A stretch of 5,502 nt of DNA from Actinomycetota bacterium (GCA_003567835.1 PWYO01000066.1:1-5502), one strand, 5' to 3'. Counted from the first letter of the stretch, positions 1-5,502 are shown. Numbers and translations: made by a program. Notes: generated by a model from the letters alone, not told the origin.

Positions 1-1028
1 TCCCTGCCAAGTTTGAAAGGCTGCTTGCATCCTACAACTTTGCCCAAATAGCCAAGGGCAAGTCAGTTGCTCTGAAAATGCACCTGGGAAATGCGCTGGG
101 CTATACCACCATCCACCCTTTATTTGTAAAAATACTGATTGAGCACTTGAGAGGAAAAGCGGACCGCGTGTTTGTAACCGATCTTGATGCATCTGTTGCT
201 GCTGCTGCAGACAGAGGCTATGGTCAGGCATCTCTGGGTGTCCCCATTGTTTCTGTTACCGGCCTTTTTGATCAATATTATTATTTGCATGAAGTCCATT
301 TTAAGAGGCTTAAAGAAATACAGGTGGCCGGCCATATACAGGATGCCGATATCCTAATTGATTTTTCCCACCTGAAAGGCCATGGCGTATGTGCTTATGG
401 GGGCGCCTGCAAAAATATTGCCATGGGATGTGTGACCAAAAAGACCAGGCGGGACCTGCATGCCCTGGAAGGAGGCATCAGATGGGATCAAAAACGATGC
501 GAATATTGCCGGGCATGCCTCCAAGCCTGCCCACACGGGGCAAACAAATTTGATGAAAACAAAAATTATAAGATTGTTTACCATGATTGCACATACTGCC
601 AGCACTGCATCGATGTATGTCCCCATGAGGCATTGGTGCTGGAGGGCAAACATTATGAGGATTTTCAGGAAGGCATGGCCATAGCCACCAGGGAAGTATT
701 GCGCACATTTGGGAAGGGCAGTGTATTTTATATCAATTTTTTACTCAACATTACCATCATTTGTGATTGCTGGGGCCTTTCAACCCCTTCCCTGGTCCCG
801 GATATAGGCATACTGGCTTCTGAAGATATTGTGGCTATAGAAAAGGCCTCCCTGGATCTGGTAGGGGACAGCAAACCGCTTGCCCGCTCCCTTCCCAAAG
901 GAAGGAAGCTTGCCCCAGGCAGCCATCTTTTTGAAAGGCTGCACGGCAAAGATCCCTATATGCAGGTACAAAAACTAAAAAAGCTGGCGCTGGGAAACGA
1001 TCAATACACCATAGAAGAGGTCAAATAG
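1..1028 (+). CDS. DUF362 family iron-sulfur protein with two 4Fe-4S ferredoxin motifs (5' partial)
   Basis: The reading frame is open from base 3, and the 25 codons before the first ATG (base 78) already look like the family (SVALKMHLG matches the usual 'VAIK.HFGE' opening). The gene therefore begins before the window and base 78 is an internal methionine. Numbering from that Met, residues about 88-125 carry the DUF362 core (IDFSHLKGHG, then GGACKNIAMGC). Two 4Fe-4S motifs of the form CxxCxxCxxxCP start at Cys141 (CEYCRACLQACP) and Cys171 (CTYCQHCIDVCP). The C-terminal part has the family's CDCW and VPDIGILAS segments. There is no signal peptide or membrane helix in the visible part, so it is probably cytoplasmic. 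Members are presumed electron-transfer or redox proteins; substrate and partner are unknown. Probably only a few dozen N-terminal residues are missing. Its stop codon abuts the next start, so the two genes are very likely co-transcribed. Family call is firm, function is not. Confidence 0.9.
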   Translation, partial: PAKFERLLASYNFAQIAKGKSVALKMHLGNALGYTTIHPLFVKILIEHLRGKADRVFVTDLDASVAAAADRGYGQASLGVPIVSVTGLFDQYYYLHEVHFKRLKEIQVAGHIQDADILIDFSHLKGHGVCAYGGACKNIAMGCVTKKTRRDLHALEGGIRWDQKRCEYCRACLQACPHGANKFDENKNYKIVYHDCTYCQHCIDVCPHEALVLEGKHYEDFQEGMAIATREVLRTFGKGSVFYINFLLNITIICDCWGLSTPSLVPDIGILASEDIVAIEKASLDLVGDSKPLARSLPKGRKLAPGSHLFERLHGKDPYMQVQKLKKLALGNDQYTIEEVK

Positions 1029-2228
1029 ATGGACGCGAAGGTTTTCCCAATTTTTTTTTGGATTATCCTCATTGCTGTATGGCTGGTGCTGCTGGGCATC
1101 ATCTTTTTTGCCGGGGTGCTGGCCCGCCCTGCATACAGCAGTGAGGCAGCCAATTATTTTGGCCAGGATTTTTTGACCAGGGCCTCTTCCTATAGCCGGC
1201 TCAAACTATTGGCCTATGTCATAGACAGGGTGCTGTTTGCCGCTTATGGGTTCCTCCTATTTTTTTTGGGGTGGAAGTATTTGGGGCGGAACCCTTCTAT
1301 AGGGATGGGCAGGGCGATGGCATATATTGCCATTTTTCTGGTCTTTTTATATGTGATCACTTTTCCTGTCAGTTATTGGCGGAGTTTCTTAATTGAGCGG
1401 CACTACGGTTTTACTACGCAACCTTTTGGATTGTGGTTTATTGATTACCTGAAAGGTTTTATGGTCTCTTTTACCATCGCTTTTGTGGGTTTAAGCGGTC
1501 TTTATGCCCTGATCCGCTATGTTCCCAAATATTGGTGGATTTATGCTTTTGTGATGGCGGCAGTCCTCTTGCTTTTGGGGACCATACTCTATCCCCTTAT
1601 CGTAGCCCCTCTCTTTTATCATTTTCAACCGCTGGATGATCCATCCATGGAACAGGAAATTAAAAATATGGCAGAGGATGCGGGCATTCAGATTAAAACA
1701 GTTTTGGTGGCTGACGCCAGCAGGAGGACCAATAAAGCCAATGCCTATTTTACCGGGCTGGGAAGGACACGCCGAATTGTCCTCTATGATAACCTGGTAA
1801 ACCATTTTAGCAGGGAAAAAATCATGGCGGTTGTAGCCCATGAAATGGGACATTGGAAAATGGGGCACATCTTTCAATGGTTTTTGATCTCCTCTGCGGC
1901 TTTCTTTGTTTTTATTTTTGGGTTGAGCCGGTTTGGCCCTAGAGTAGGGGCTGACGGATTTAGGACCATCCTAGCCATTTTCTTGATCTATGCACTGCTC
2001 AGTGTCATCGTGCTTCCAGTAGAAAATGCAATTTCACGCCGGTTTGAGCGGGAGGCGGACCAGATTTCTTTACAATTGACCGATGATCCGGACTACAATA
2101 TCCAGCTTTTTGTCAGCATTGCCCAAGCCAATTATTCCAATGTGGAGCCAAATCCCTGGATTCAATACATCCTTTACAGCCATCCTCCCATCATGGAAAG
2201 AATCAGGCATGCCCAGCAGCATCAATGA
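1029..2228 (+). CDS. M48 family metalloprotease, Ste24/CAAX prenyl protease 1-like
   Basis: This is a 399-residue integral membrane zinc protease. The zinc site is clear: His271-Glu-Met-Gly-His275 (AHEMGHWKMGH) and a downstream ExxxD motif, Glu340 to Asp344 (FEREAD), whose Glu340 is the expected third zinc ligand. About seven hydrophobic helices match the Ste24 layout: five before the HExxH (near residues 8-30, 66-86, 94-116, 143-163 and 167-196) and two between HExxH and ExxxD (near 284-304 and 312-332). The length is close to that of other bacterial members. The ATG follows the upstream stop with no gap and has an AGAAGAGG ribosome site at 1013-1020, eight bases away, so the start is secure. 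In eukaryotes the family trims prenylated CAAX proteins. Bacteria generally lack such substrates, and a role in membrane protein processing or quality control is inferred only. Confidence 0.93.
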   Translation: MDAKVFPIFFWIILIAVWLVLLGIIFFAGVLARPAYSSEAANYFGQDFLTRASSYSRLKLLAYVIDRVLFAAYGFLLFFLGWKYLGRNPSIGMGRAMAYIAIFLVFLYVITFPVSYWRSFLIERHYGFTTQPFGLWFIDYLKGFMVSFTIAFVGLSGLYALIRYVPKYWWIYAFVMAAVLLLLGTILYPLIVAPLFYHFQPLDDPSMEQEIKNMAEDAGIQIKTVLVADASRRTNKANAYFTGLGRTRRIVLYDNLVNHFSREKIMAVVAHEMGHWKMGHIFQWFLISSAAFFVFIFGLSRFGPRVGADGFRTILAIFLIYALLSVIVLPVENAISRRFEREADQISLQLTDDPDYNIQLFVSIAQANYSNVEPNPWIQYILYSHPPIMERIRHAQQHQ

Positions 2229-2281
2229 TTTGAACGGGTGCCTGCATGCGGACCCGGAAGAAGGGAGCCAACCGAAAAACA

Positions 2282-2322
2282 CTGCCCCATGCTCTTGAAA
2301 AGTATCCTCAGCGCCGGGGCAG
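2282..2322 (+). terminator. Inverted repeat, weak candidate terminator
   Basis: CTGCCCC at 2282-2288 pairs perfectly with GGGGCAG at 2316-2322. Inside the 27-base interior, GCT (2291-2293) can pair with AGC (2310-2312). The location, about 54 bases after the protease stop, suits transcription termination. The first T-run starts only about 17 bases after the stem, so this is not a classical intrinsic terminator and could be a chance pairing. Confidence 0.25.
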
Positions 2323-2342
2323 CATAGCGGCCCAAAGATTTA

Positions 2343-2371
2343 TTTTATTTTTCTTAGATTTTTCTTATAAT
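2343..2371 (+). promoter_or_regulatory. Candidate promoter for the reductase operon
   Basis: A perfect -10 hexamer TATAAT lies at 2366-2371, 35 bases before the reductase start. At 17-base spacing the -35 position reads TTTTAT (2343-2348), which is poor. A promoter here is plausible because a 177-base gap separates the gene from the upstream pair, but T/A-rich sequence makes a chance TATAAT likely. Confidence 0.4.
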
Positions 2372-2405
2372 ACTAACTAATATTTCCGCGCATATAGGGA
2401 GGACC

Positions 2406-3092
2406 ATGAAGTTAAGCTTGAAGAAAAAAGTCCAGGAGACAAAAGATGCATATTCCTTTATTTTCCAGCCCCCACAAAAACTCAGATGGACAGCAGGCCA
2501 GTATATGTATTTTACGCTTGAGCACAAAAACCCTGACAGCCGGGGCATAAGCCGGTATTTTACCATAGCTTCGGCGCCATTCGAAAAGGTGATTATGGTG
2601 ACCACCAAGTTTGCATCTTCGGAAGGAAGCTCATTTAAAAAAGCGCTTAGAATGATGGGAGCCGGAGACAGCATAGAAGCATCAGCCCCTAAGGGGAAAT
2701 TTTTCGTAAAAGATGCACAAAAAAAGCATGTGTGTGTCGCTGGAGGGATCGGGATTACCCCTTTTCGGTCAATCATCCTGGATCTGGACCATAAAAAAGC
2801 TTTAAAAAATATCCTGCTCTTCTACACTGTGCATAAGGACGCCATTATTTTTAAACATACACTTGAAGCAGCGGCAGACAAGTGGAAAGGATTTGCATTG
2901 GTTTACACCAACAGGTCTGAGATCAATGATATTGACTTTATGGGAAAATATATTCATGATATGGATGAAGCTGCCTTTATGATCTCAGGGCCCATGGGGT
3001 TGGTGAAAAATATCTCAGGAAACCTTAAGGGCAGGGGTGTGGGTAAGCAAAATATTATCACCGACTATTTTCCTGGTTATGACCATGAATAA
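2406..3092 (+). CDS. FNR-type FAD-binding, NAD(P)H-dependent oxidoreductase
   Basis: This 228-residue soluble protein has the two-domain ferredoxin-NADP reductase fold. The FAD domain spans about residues 1-100, with the flavin motif R50-Y-F-T53 (RxYS type) and a phosphate-contact stretch SEGSS (72-76). The nucleotide domain starts at the Gly-rich GGIGITPF (113-120) and has ISGPM at 193-197, where many FNRs have CGP. It ends with a DYFPGY tail, typical of short flavodoxin-reductase-like members. There is no 2Fe-2S domain, so it should pass hydride-derived electrons to a separate partner. The best candidate partner is the small membrane protein encoded next, whose start overlaps this gene's end. 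Ribosome site AGGGAGGA at 2396-2403 is strong but close to the ATG (two bases). The fold is secure; the acceptor and NADH/NADPH preference cannot be read from the sequence. Confidence 0.88.
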   Translation: MKLSLKKKVQETKDAYSFIFQPPQKLRWTAGQYMYFTLEHKNPDSRGISRYFTIASAPFEKVIMVTTKFASSEGSSFKKALRMMGAGDSIEASAPKGKFFVKDAQKKHVCVAGGIGITPFRSIILDLDHKKALKNILLFYTVHKDAIIFKHTLEAAADKWKGFALVYTNRSEINDIDFMGKYIHDMDEAAFMISGPMGLVKNISGNLKGRGVGKQNIITDYFPGYDHE

Positions 3093-3390
3093 ATTTTTAA
3101 GAACACTAAACCGCATACTGGCTTACCTGCTCATTCCCCTGTTTATTCTTTTAATGGTTACCGGTTACAGACAGCTGGGGTATTTCACTTTTTTGACCAG
3201 GGGGTTGGCAAATTCACTCCACCAAATCTATGCGAATATCAGTTTTTTGGTATTGTTTGCTGTCCATGCCCTGATTAGCATAAAGTTTGCTTTGGCCAGA
3301 AAAAGGATAAAAGGCCTGCATGTGGATATCATGCTGCTGGCAGCTGGCATTATTTTTATTGGCGGTTTTTCCTACTTTGCATTAAGATGA
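3085..3390 (+). CDS. Small three-helix membrane protein, possible haem b subunit
   Basis: I do not recognise a named family with certainty. From the ATG at 3085 it is 101 residues with three membrane helices near 11-28, 52-70 and 80-99. The basic N-terminus (K3, R6, R10) and the RKR (72-74) after helix 2 predict N-in, C-out topology. Histidines sit at 46 (start of helix 2), 61 (inside helix 2) and 79 (start of helix 3). The LH...VH arrangement around helix 2 resembles small cytochrome-b-like membrane domains, so a haem-binding electron conduit is plausible but unproven. The start is ambiguous. ATGs at 3079 and 3085 have no clear ribosome site and overlap the reductase gene by 14 or 8 bases, which suggests translational coupling. 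A GTG at 3037 has AAGGG five bases upstream but would overlap by 56 bases. Its last four bases (ATGA) overlap the next gene. Confidence 0.75.
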   Translation: MNKFLRTLNRILAYLLIPLFILLMVTGYRQLGYFTFLTRGLANSLHQIYANISFLVLFAVHALISIKFALARKRIKGLHVDIMLLAAGIIFIGGFSYFALR

Positions 3391-4565
3391 GCAATAAAAT
3401 AGTCATTTATACCATCATTATAGTGGTGATTTTGGGCCTGGCTGGTTTTTTTGGGTTCCATATCCTAGAAAATGAACTGCAGCAAAGGCAGGCTGCAGCA
3501 GGCTTTGTGCCTGAAGACATTGATATTGATCTTATCCAGGATGATTTTGATTTTGCTGAAGCCTTGCCTCCCTATCAAATAAAATTTGACGGCCTTGTGG
3601 CCCAGAGCAGGCAATTAACTTTTTCCCAATTGCTGGAAGAATACAGCAGCCATACAGAGACCAAAACCGTGGAGGGCATCCGTTCAGACGGCAAGCAGAT
3701 AGAGGTAGCATATACGGGCATCAGGATGGAACATATTTTAAAAGACCTGTCCCTAGAAGAGCAAGCCCAGACAGCAATTGTTTATGCAACTGATCTGTAT
3801 GCGGCAGATTTTTCTGTTGAAGAGCTATACCAGACTTACCTGGTGTGGAAAAAAGAAGGCCAGTATATGAACCCCTCCCAGGACGGCGTCCTCAAAATCG
3901 TTCAGGACCAGGGCCCTACCAGCAAGTGGGTAAAAAATCCAGTATTATTTAGCTTTATCTCTTCATTTGAGGACCTGGTTTCCGAAGATGACCGCATGGA
4001 TGCAGACTGGCTGGAGTTTGCTTCAGAGCAAACCATGTTTACACTCTCCATCGGCCCGGTGCCCCAGATTGATGCAGATGACTGGGCGCTTTCCATTGAA
4101 GGACTGGTAGAGAATCCAGCAACCTTGGATTATGACAGCTTAAAAACCATGGATCATGAATCGGTTTACGCGACCCTGGAGACCATTTCCAATCCCATCG
4201 GGGGACAGATGATCGGCAATGCGGTATGGGGCGGGGTCCCCTTTAGGCAAATACTTGAACTGGCAGAGCCCAAACAGGCGGTTATTGATGTGGTGTTTTA
4301 CTGCAGGGACGGCTATTCCACCAGTATCACCATCCAGGAAGCAGGCCAGCCCGGTGTTTTGCTGGCATACCAAATGAACGGAAGGACATTGCCGGATAAC
4401 CATGGTTTTCCAGTCAGGATGGTCATACCTTCCAAATATGGCATGAAATGGGCTATGTGGATCGACAGGATTGAATTCGTCGATTATGACTACAAGGGTT
4501 TTTGGGAGAGCAGAGGATGGTCAGACTATGCAGGCAGAGACCGGCCCGATCAGCGTTTCGACTAA
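3387..4565 (+). CDS. Membrane-anchored tandem sulfite-oxidase-fold (Oxidored_molyb) protein lacking the Mo-ligand Cys
   Basis: This 392-residue protein has an N-terminal helix (about residues 5-26) that acts as an uncleaved anchor or signal; the rest is predicted outside the membrane. Two related domains follow. The first (about 55-195) is divergent: FDGLV, TVEGI, YTGIRMEHIL, WVKNPV. The second (about 230-375) is a clear Oxidored_molyb domain: IEGLVENP, NPIGG, AVWGGVPF, RDGYS, GFPVRMVIPSKYG, then the GFWESRGWSDYA tail of molybdopterin-dependent oxidoreductases. The family's Mo-ligating Cys normally precedes the 'xSNPxGG' stretch. Here it is Thr266 (TLETISNP), and the equivalent in domain 1 is Gly97. 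There is no twin-arginine motif, although Moco proteins of this family are usually Tat-exported after folding. So the fold is sure, but Moco binding and catalysis are doubtful. The ATGA overlap ties it to the two preceding genes. Confidence 0.85.
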   Translation: MSNKIVIYTIIIVVILGLAGFFGFHILENELQQRQAAAGFVPEDIDIDLIQDDFDFAEALPPYQIKFDGLVAQSRQLTFSQLLEEYSSHTETKTVEGIRSDGKQIEVAYTGIRMEHILKDLSLEEQAQTAIVYATDLYAADFSVEELYQTYLVWKKEGQYMNPSQDGVLKIVQDQGPTSKWVKNPVLFSFISSFEDLVSEDDRMDADWLEFASEQTMFTLSIGPVPQIDADDWALSIEGLVENPATLDYDSLKTMDHESVYATLETISNPIGGQMIGNAVWGGVPFRQILELAEPKQAVIDVVFYCRDGYSTSITIQEAGQPGVLLAYQMNGRTLPDNHGFPVRMVIPSKYGMKWAMWIDRIEFVDYDYKGFWESRGWSDYAGRDRPDQRFD

Positions 4566-4636
4566 AATCTGCAGCATCCCATACCAAGTTTATTCTTATT
4601 GGCAATATAAATCTATTAGAAATATAATAATTGGTG

Positions 4637-4665
4637 TTGACTTGTATCTAGTATGATGCTATATT
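4637..4665 (+). promoter_or_regulatory. Sigma-70/sigma-A type promoter for peroxiredoxin operon
   Basis: TTGACT (4637-4642, five of six to consensus) and TATATT (4660-4665, five of six) are separated by an optimal 17 bases. This places the transcript start near 4672 and gives a 5' leader of roughly 100 bases before the peroxiredoxin ATG. It is the best promoter-like sequence in the window. Confidence 0.7.
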
Positions 4666-4686
4666 ATAAGTAATATTATTAATTAG

Positions 4687-4701
4687 TAATAATTATTATA
4701 T
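4687..4701 (+). promoter_or_regulatory. PerR-box-like operator
   Basis: TAATAATTATTATAT matches 12 of the 14 defined positions of the Bacillus PerR box consensus TTATAATnATTATAA and contains a perfect 12-bp palindrome (4687-4698). It lies about 15 bases after the predicted transcript start, a position suited to repression. A weaker 11-of-14 match overlaps the -10/start region at 4664-4678. The genes downstream (peroxiredoxin, desulfoferrodoxin) are of the kind PerR controls. The surrounding AT-rich sequence raises the chance of a random match, so this is a candidate only. Confidence 0.4.
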
Positions 4702-4722
4702 CTTCTGAATATAACATTATGC

Positions 4723-4740
4723 ATAAGGTTTATAAGGTTT
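4723..4740 (+). repeat. Perfect tandem 9-bp repeat in the peroxiredoxin leader
   Basis: ATAAGGTTT occurs twice back to back (4723-4731 and 4732-4740) in the presumed 5' leader, about 30 bases before the peroxiredoxin ATG. The repeat itself is read directly. Its role, if any (regulator half-sites, an RNA element or simple slippage), is unknown. Confidence 0.9.
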
Positions 4741-4769
4741 GTCATTGAAAACAACAAGAGGAGAAAAAA

Positions 4770-5417
4770 ATGGAGGACAAAATGCCACTAATTGGGGATC
4801 TTTTACCGGATATGGAAGTGGTAACCACCCATGGTAAAATGACCCTTCCTGTAGACTATGCTGGAAAATGGTTTATATTGTTTAGCCACCCTGCAGATTT
4901 TACGCCGGTATGCACCACTGAGTTTGTCGCCTTCCAGAAAAGGTATGATGCATTCAAAAAGCTAAACTGTGACTTGATTGGATTGAGTATTGACCAAGTC
5001 TTTTCTCATATCAAGTGGGTGCAGTGGATTCAGGAAAACCTTGATGTGGAGATCAAGTTCCCGGTTATTGCCGATGACACCGGAAGGGTGGCAAAAAAAC
5101 TGGGGCTTATCCATCCCGGCAAAGGCACTACTACAGTGCGGGCAGTTCTGATTGTAGATCCCAACAGCCGGATTCGGGCGATCCTATATTATCCCCAGGA
5201 GCTGGGAAGAAATATGGATGAAATTTTGCGGATGATCAAGGGTTTTCAGGTAGCAGCCAAAAACAAGGTGGCCATACCTGCAAACTGGCCTAATAATGAA
5301 TTGGTCAATGATGAGGTTATCGTGCCTCCGCCTACAGATGAAAAGACAGCAAAAGAACGATTAAAATCGAAAAAATATGATTGTTTTGACTGGTGGTTCT
5401 GCCACAGAAAGGTATAG
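4770..5417 (+). CDS. Peroxiredoxin, Prx6 subfamily of the archaeal two-Cys type
   Basis: This 215-residue cytosolic thiol peroxidase reduces hydrogen peroxide and organic peroxides. The peroxidatic site is Pro41, Thr45 and Cys48 in HPADFTPVCTTEF, with Arg124 (TTTVRAV) as the conserved active-site arginine. The thioredoxin-fold domain covers about residues 5-160. The C-terminal dimerisation domain (about 165-205) has the NWPNNEL segment typical of Prx6 proteins. The tail carries Cys205 and Cys211 in CFDWWFC, the arrangement known from Aeropyrum and Pyrococcus enzymes, where the first of these acts as resolving cysteine. An additional Cys67 is present. The start is well supported by AGAGGAG at 4757-4763, six bases upstream. 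It is preceded by its own promoter and a PerR-like box, and followed after eight bases by a desulfoferrodoxin gene, forming an oxygen-defence operon. The electron donor is not apparent here. Confidence 0.95.
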   Translation: MEDKMPLIGDLLPDMEVVTTHGKMTLPVDYAGKWFILFSHPADFTPVCTTEFVAFQKRYDAFKKLNCDLIGLSIDQVFSHIKWVQWIQENLDVEIKFPVIADDTGRVAKKLGLIHPGKGTTTVRAVLIVDPNSRIRAILYYPQELGRNMDEILRMIKGFQVAAKNKVAIPANWPNNELVNDEVIVPPPTDEKTAKERLKSKKYDCFDWWFCHRKV

Positions 5418-5425
5418 GGATTTTT

Positions 5426-5502
5426 ATGACTGAAAAGATGCAAATATACAAATGCGAGGTATGCGGCAATATTGTGGAAGTCCTCCATACCGGTAAAGGC
5501 GA
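5426..5502 (+). CDS. dfx: Desulfoferrodoxin (superoxide reductase), N-terminal part, cut by window end
   Basis: An ATG at 5426, preceded by AGGGA (5416-5420) at five bases' spacing, opens a frame that stays open to the window end (25 full codons). The visible residues include YKCEVCGNIVEVLHTGKG, the signature start of the desulforedoxin-type N-terminal domain, whose CxxC (Cys10 and Cys13) supplies two of the four cysteines of the Fe(SCys)4 centre. The second cysteine pair and the catalytic superoxide-reductase domain would lie beyond the window, so full-length identity is inferred; a stand-alone desulforedoxin cannot be excluded. It begins eight bases after the peroxiredoxin stop, so the two are almost surely co-transcribed. 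Superoxide reductase makes peroxide, which the upstream peroxiredoxin can remove. A second ATG at 5438 is an alternative start. Confidence 0.85.
   Translation, partial: MTEKMQIYKCEVCGNIVEVLHTGKG

Larger units (their letters stand above)
2229..2405. other. Intergenic region between protease and reductase operon
   Basis: These 177 bases contain no convincing gene. The first part is relatively GC-rich and includes an inverted repeat (2282-2322). The second part, from about 2337, is T-rich and holds a TATAAT hexamer and the ribosome site of the next gene. Short open frames that cross it are shadows with no ribosome site of their own and no recognisable protein features. Confidence 0.7.
4566..4769. 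other. AT-rich regulatory region upstream of the peroxiredoxin operon
   Basis: These 204 bases are non-coding and far more AT-rich than the flanking genes. They hold a good promoter (4637-4665), a palindromic PerR-box-like site (4687-4701), a tandem 9-bp repeat (4723-4740) and a strong ribosome site (4757-4763). I see no clear intrinsic terminator for the preceding gene. A short open frame running into it from within the preceding gene is a shadow. Confidence 0.75.

Noticed and set aside
78..80. ATG at 78 as the true start of the DUF362 gene
   Set aside because: The frame is open to the window edge, the codons before it fit the family's N-terminal strand, and there is no ribosome site before the ATG.
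1491..1877. 128-codon open frame on the - strand inside the protease gene
   Set aside because: It lies wholly antisense to the HExxH-containing M48 gene, has no recognisable domain and is explained as a shadow of that gene's codons.
2365..2379. PerR-like half-site TTATAAT overlapping the -10 of the reductase operon
   Set aside because: Only the left half matches; the right half agrees at about 3 of 7 positions, and TTATAAT is expected wherever a TATAAT -10 follows a T.
2354..2776. 140-codon open frame on the - strand over the start of the FNR-type gene
   Set aside because: The + strand frame has clear FAD and NAD(P)H motifs and a ribosome site; the antisense product shows no family features.
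4586..4604. CCAA...TTGG inverted repeat after the sulfite-oxidase-fold gene as a terminator
   Set aside because: The stem is only four base pairs with an 11-base loop and no following T-run.
4471..4656. Short + strand frame across the end of the tandem sulfite-oxidase-fold gene into the AT-rich gap
   Set aside because: It overlaps conserved coding sequence in another frame, has no ribosome site and no recognisable features.

Overview
The window reads as a stretch of an anaerobic bacterial chromosome, most likely a Firmicute of the clostridial type. Grounds for this are the strong purine-rich Shine-Dalgarno sites, the sigma-70/sigma-A type promoters, a PerR-like operator, and an oxygen-defence pair (peroxiredoxin plus desulfoferrodoxin) typical of strict anaerobes. 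The assignment is an inference; no rRNA or other marker gene is present. All supported genes lie on the + strand, and both window ends cut a gene.

Layout: (1) Bases 1-2228 hold the 3' part of a DUF362/ferredoxin-type iron-sulfur protein, followed without any gap by a seven-helix Ste24-like M48 (CAAX prenyl protease 1 family) metalloprotease. (2) Bases 2229-2405 are non-coding, with a weak stem-loop and a candidate promoter. (3) Bases 2406-4565 hold a tightly overlapping three-gene unit: an FNR-type FAD/NAD(P)H reductase, a 101-residue three-helix membrane protein with possible haem-ligand histidines, and a membrane-anchored protein with two tandem sulfite-oxidase-type (Oxidored_molyb) domains. 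(4) Bases 4566-4769 are a very AT-rich regulatory region with a good promoter, a PerR-box-like palindrome and a perfect 9-bp tandem repeat. (5) Bases 4770-5502 hold a Prx6-type peroxiredoxin and the first 25 codons of a desulfoferrodoxin (superoxide reductase).

The most interesting part is unit (3). Its order suggests electron flow from NAD(P)H through FAD and a small membrane subunit to an extracytoplasmic protein, a split-up analogue of MsrPQ-like systems. However, the terminal protein lacks the molybdenum-ligating cysteine in both of its sulfite-oxidase-type domains (Gly97 and Thr266 stand there) and has a plain N-terminal membrane anchor without a twin-arginine motif. It may therefore be a cofactor-free or repurposed member of the fold. 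Unit (5) is a coherent peroxide/superoxide detoxification operon, probably peroxide-controlled.
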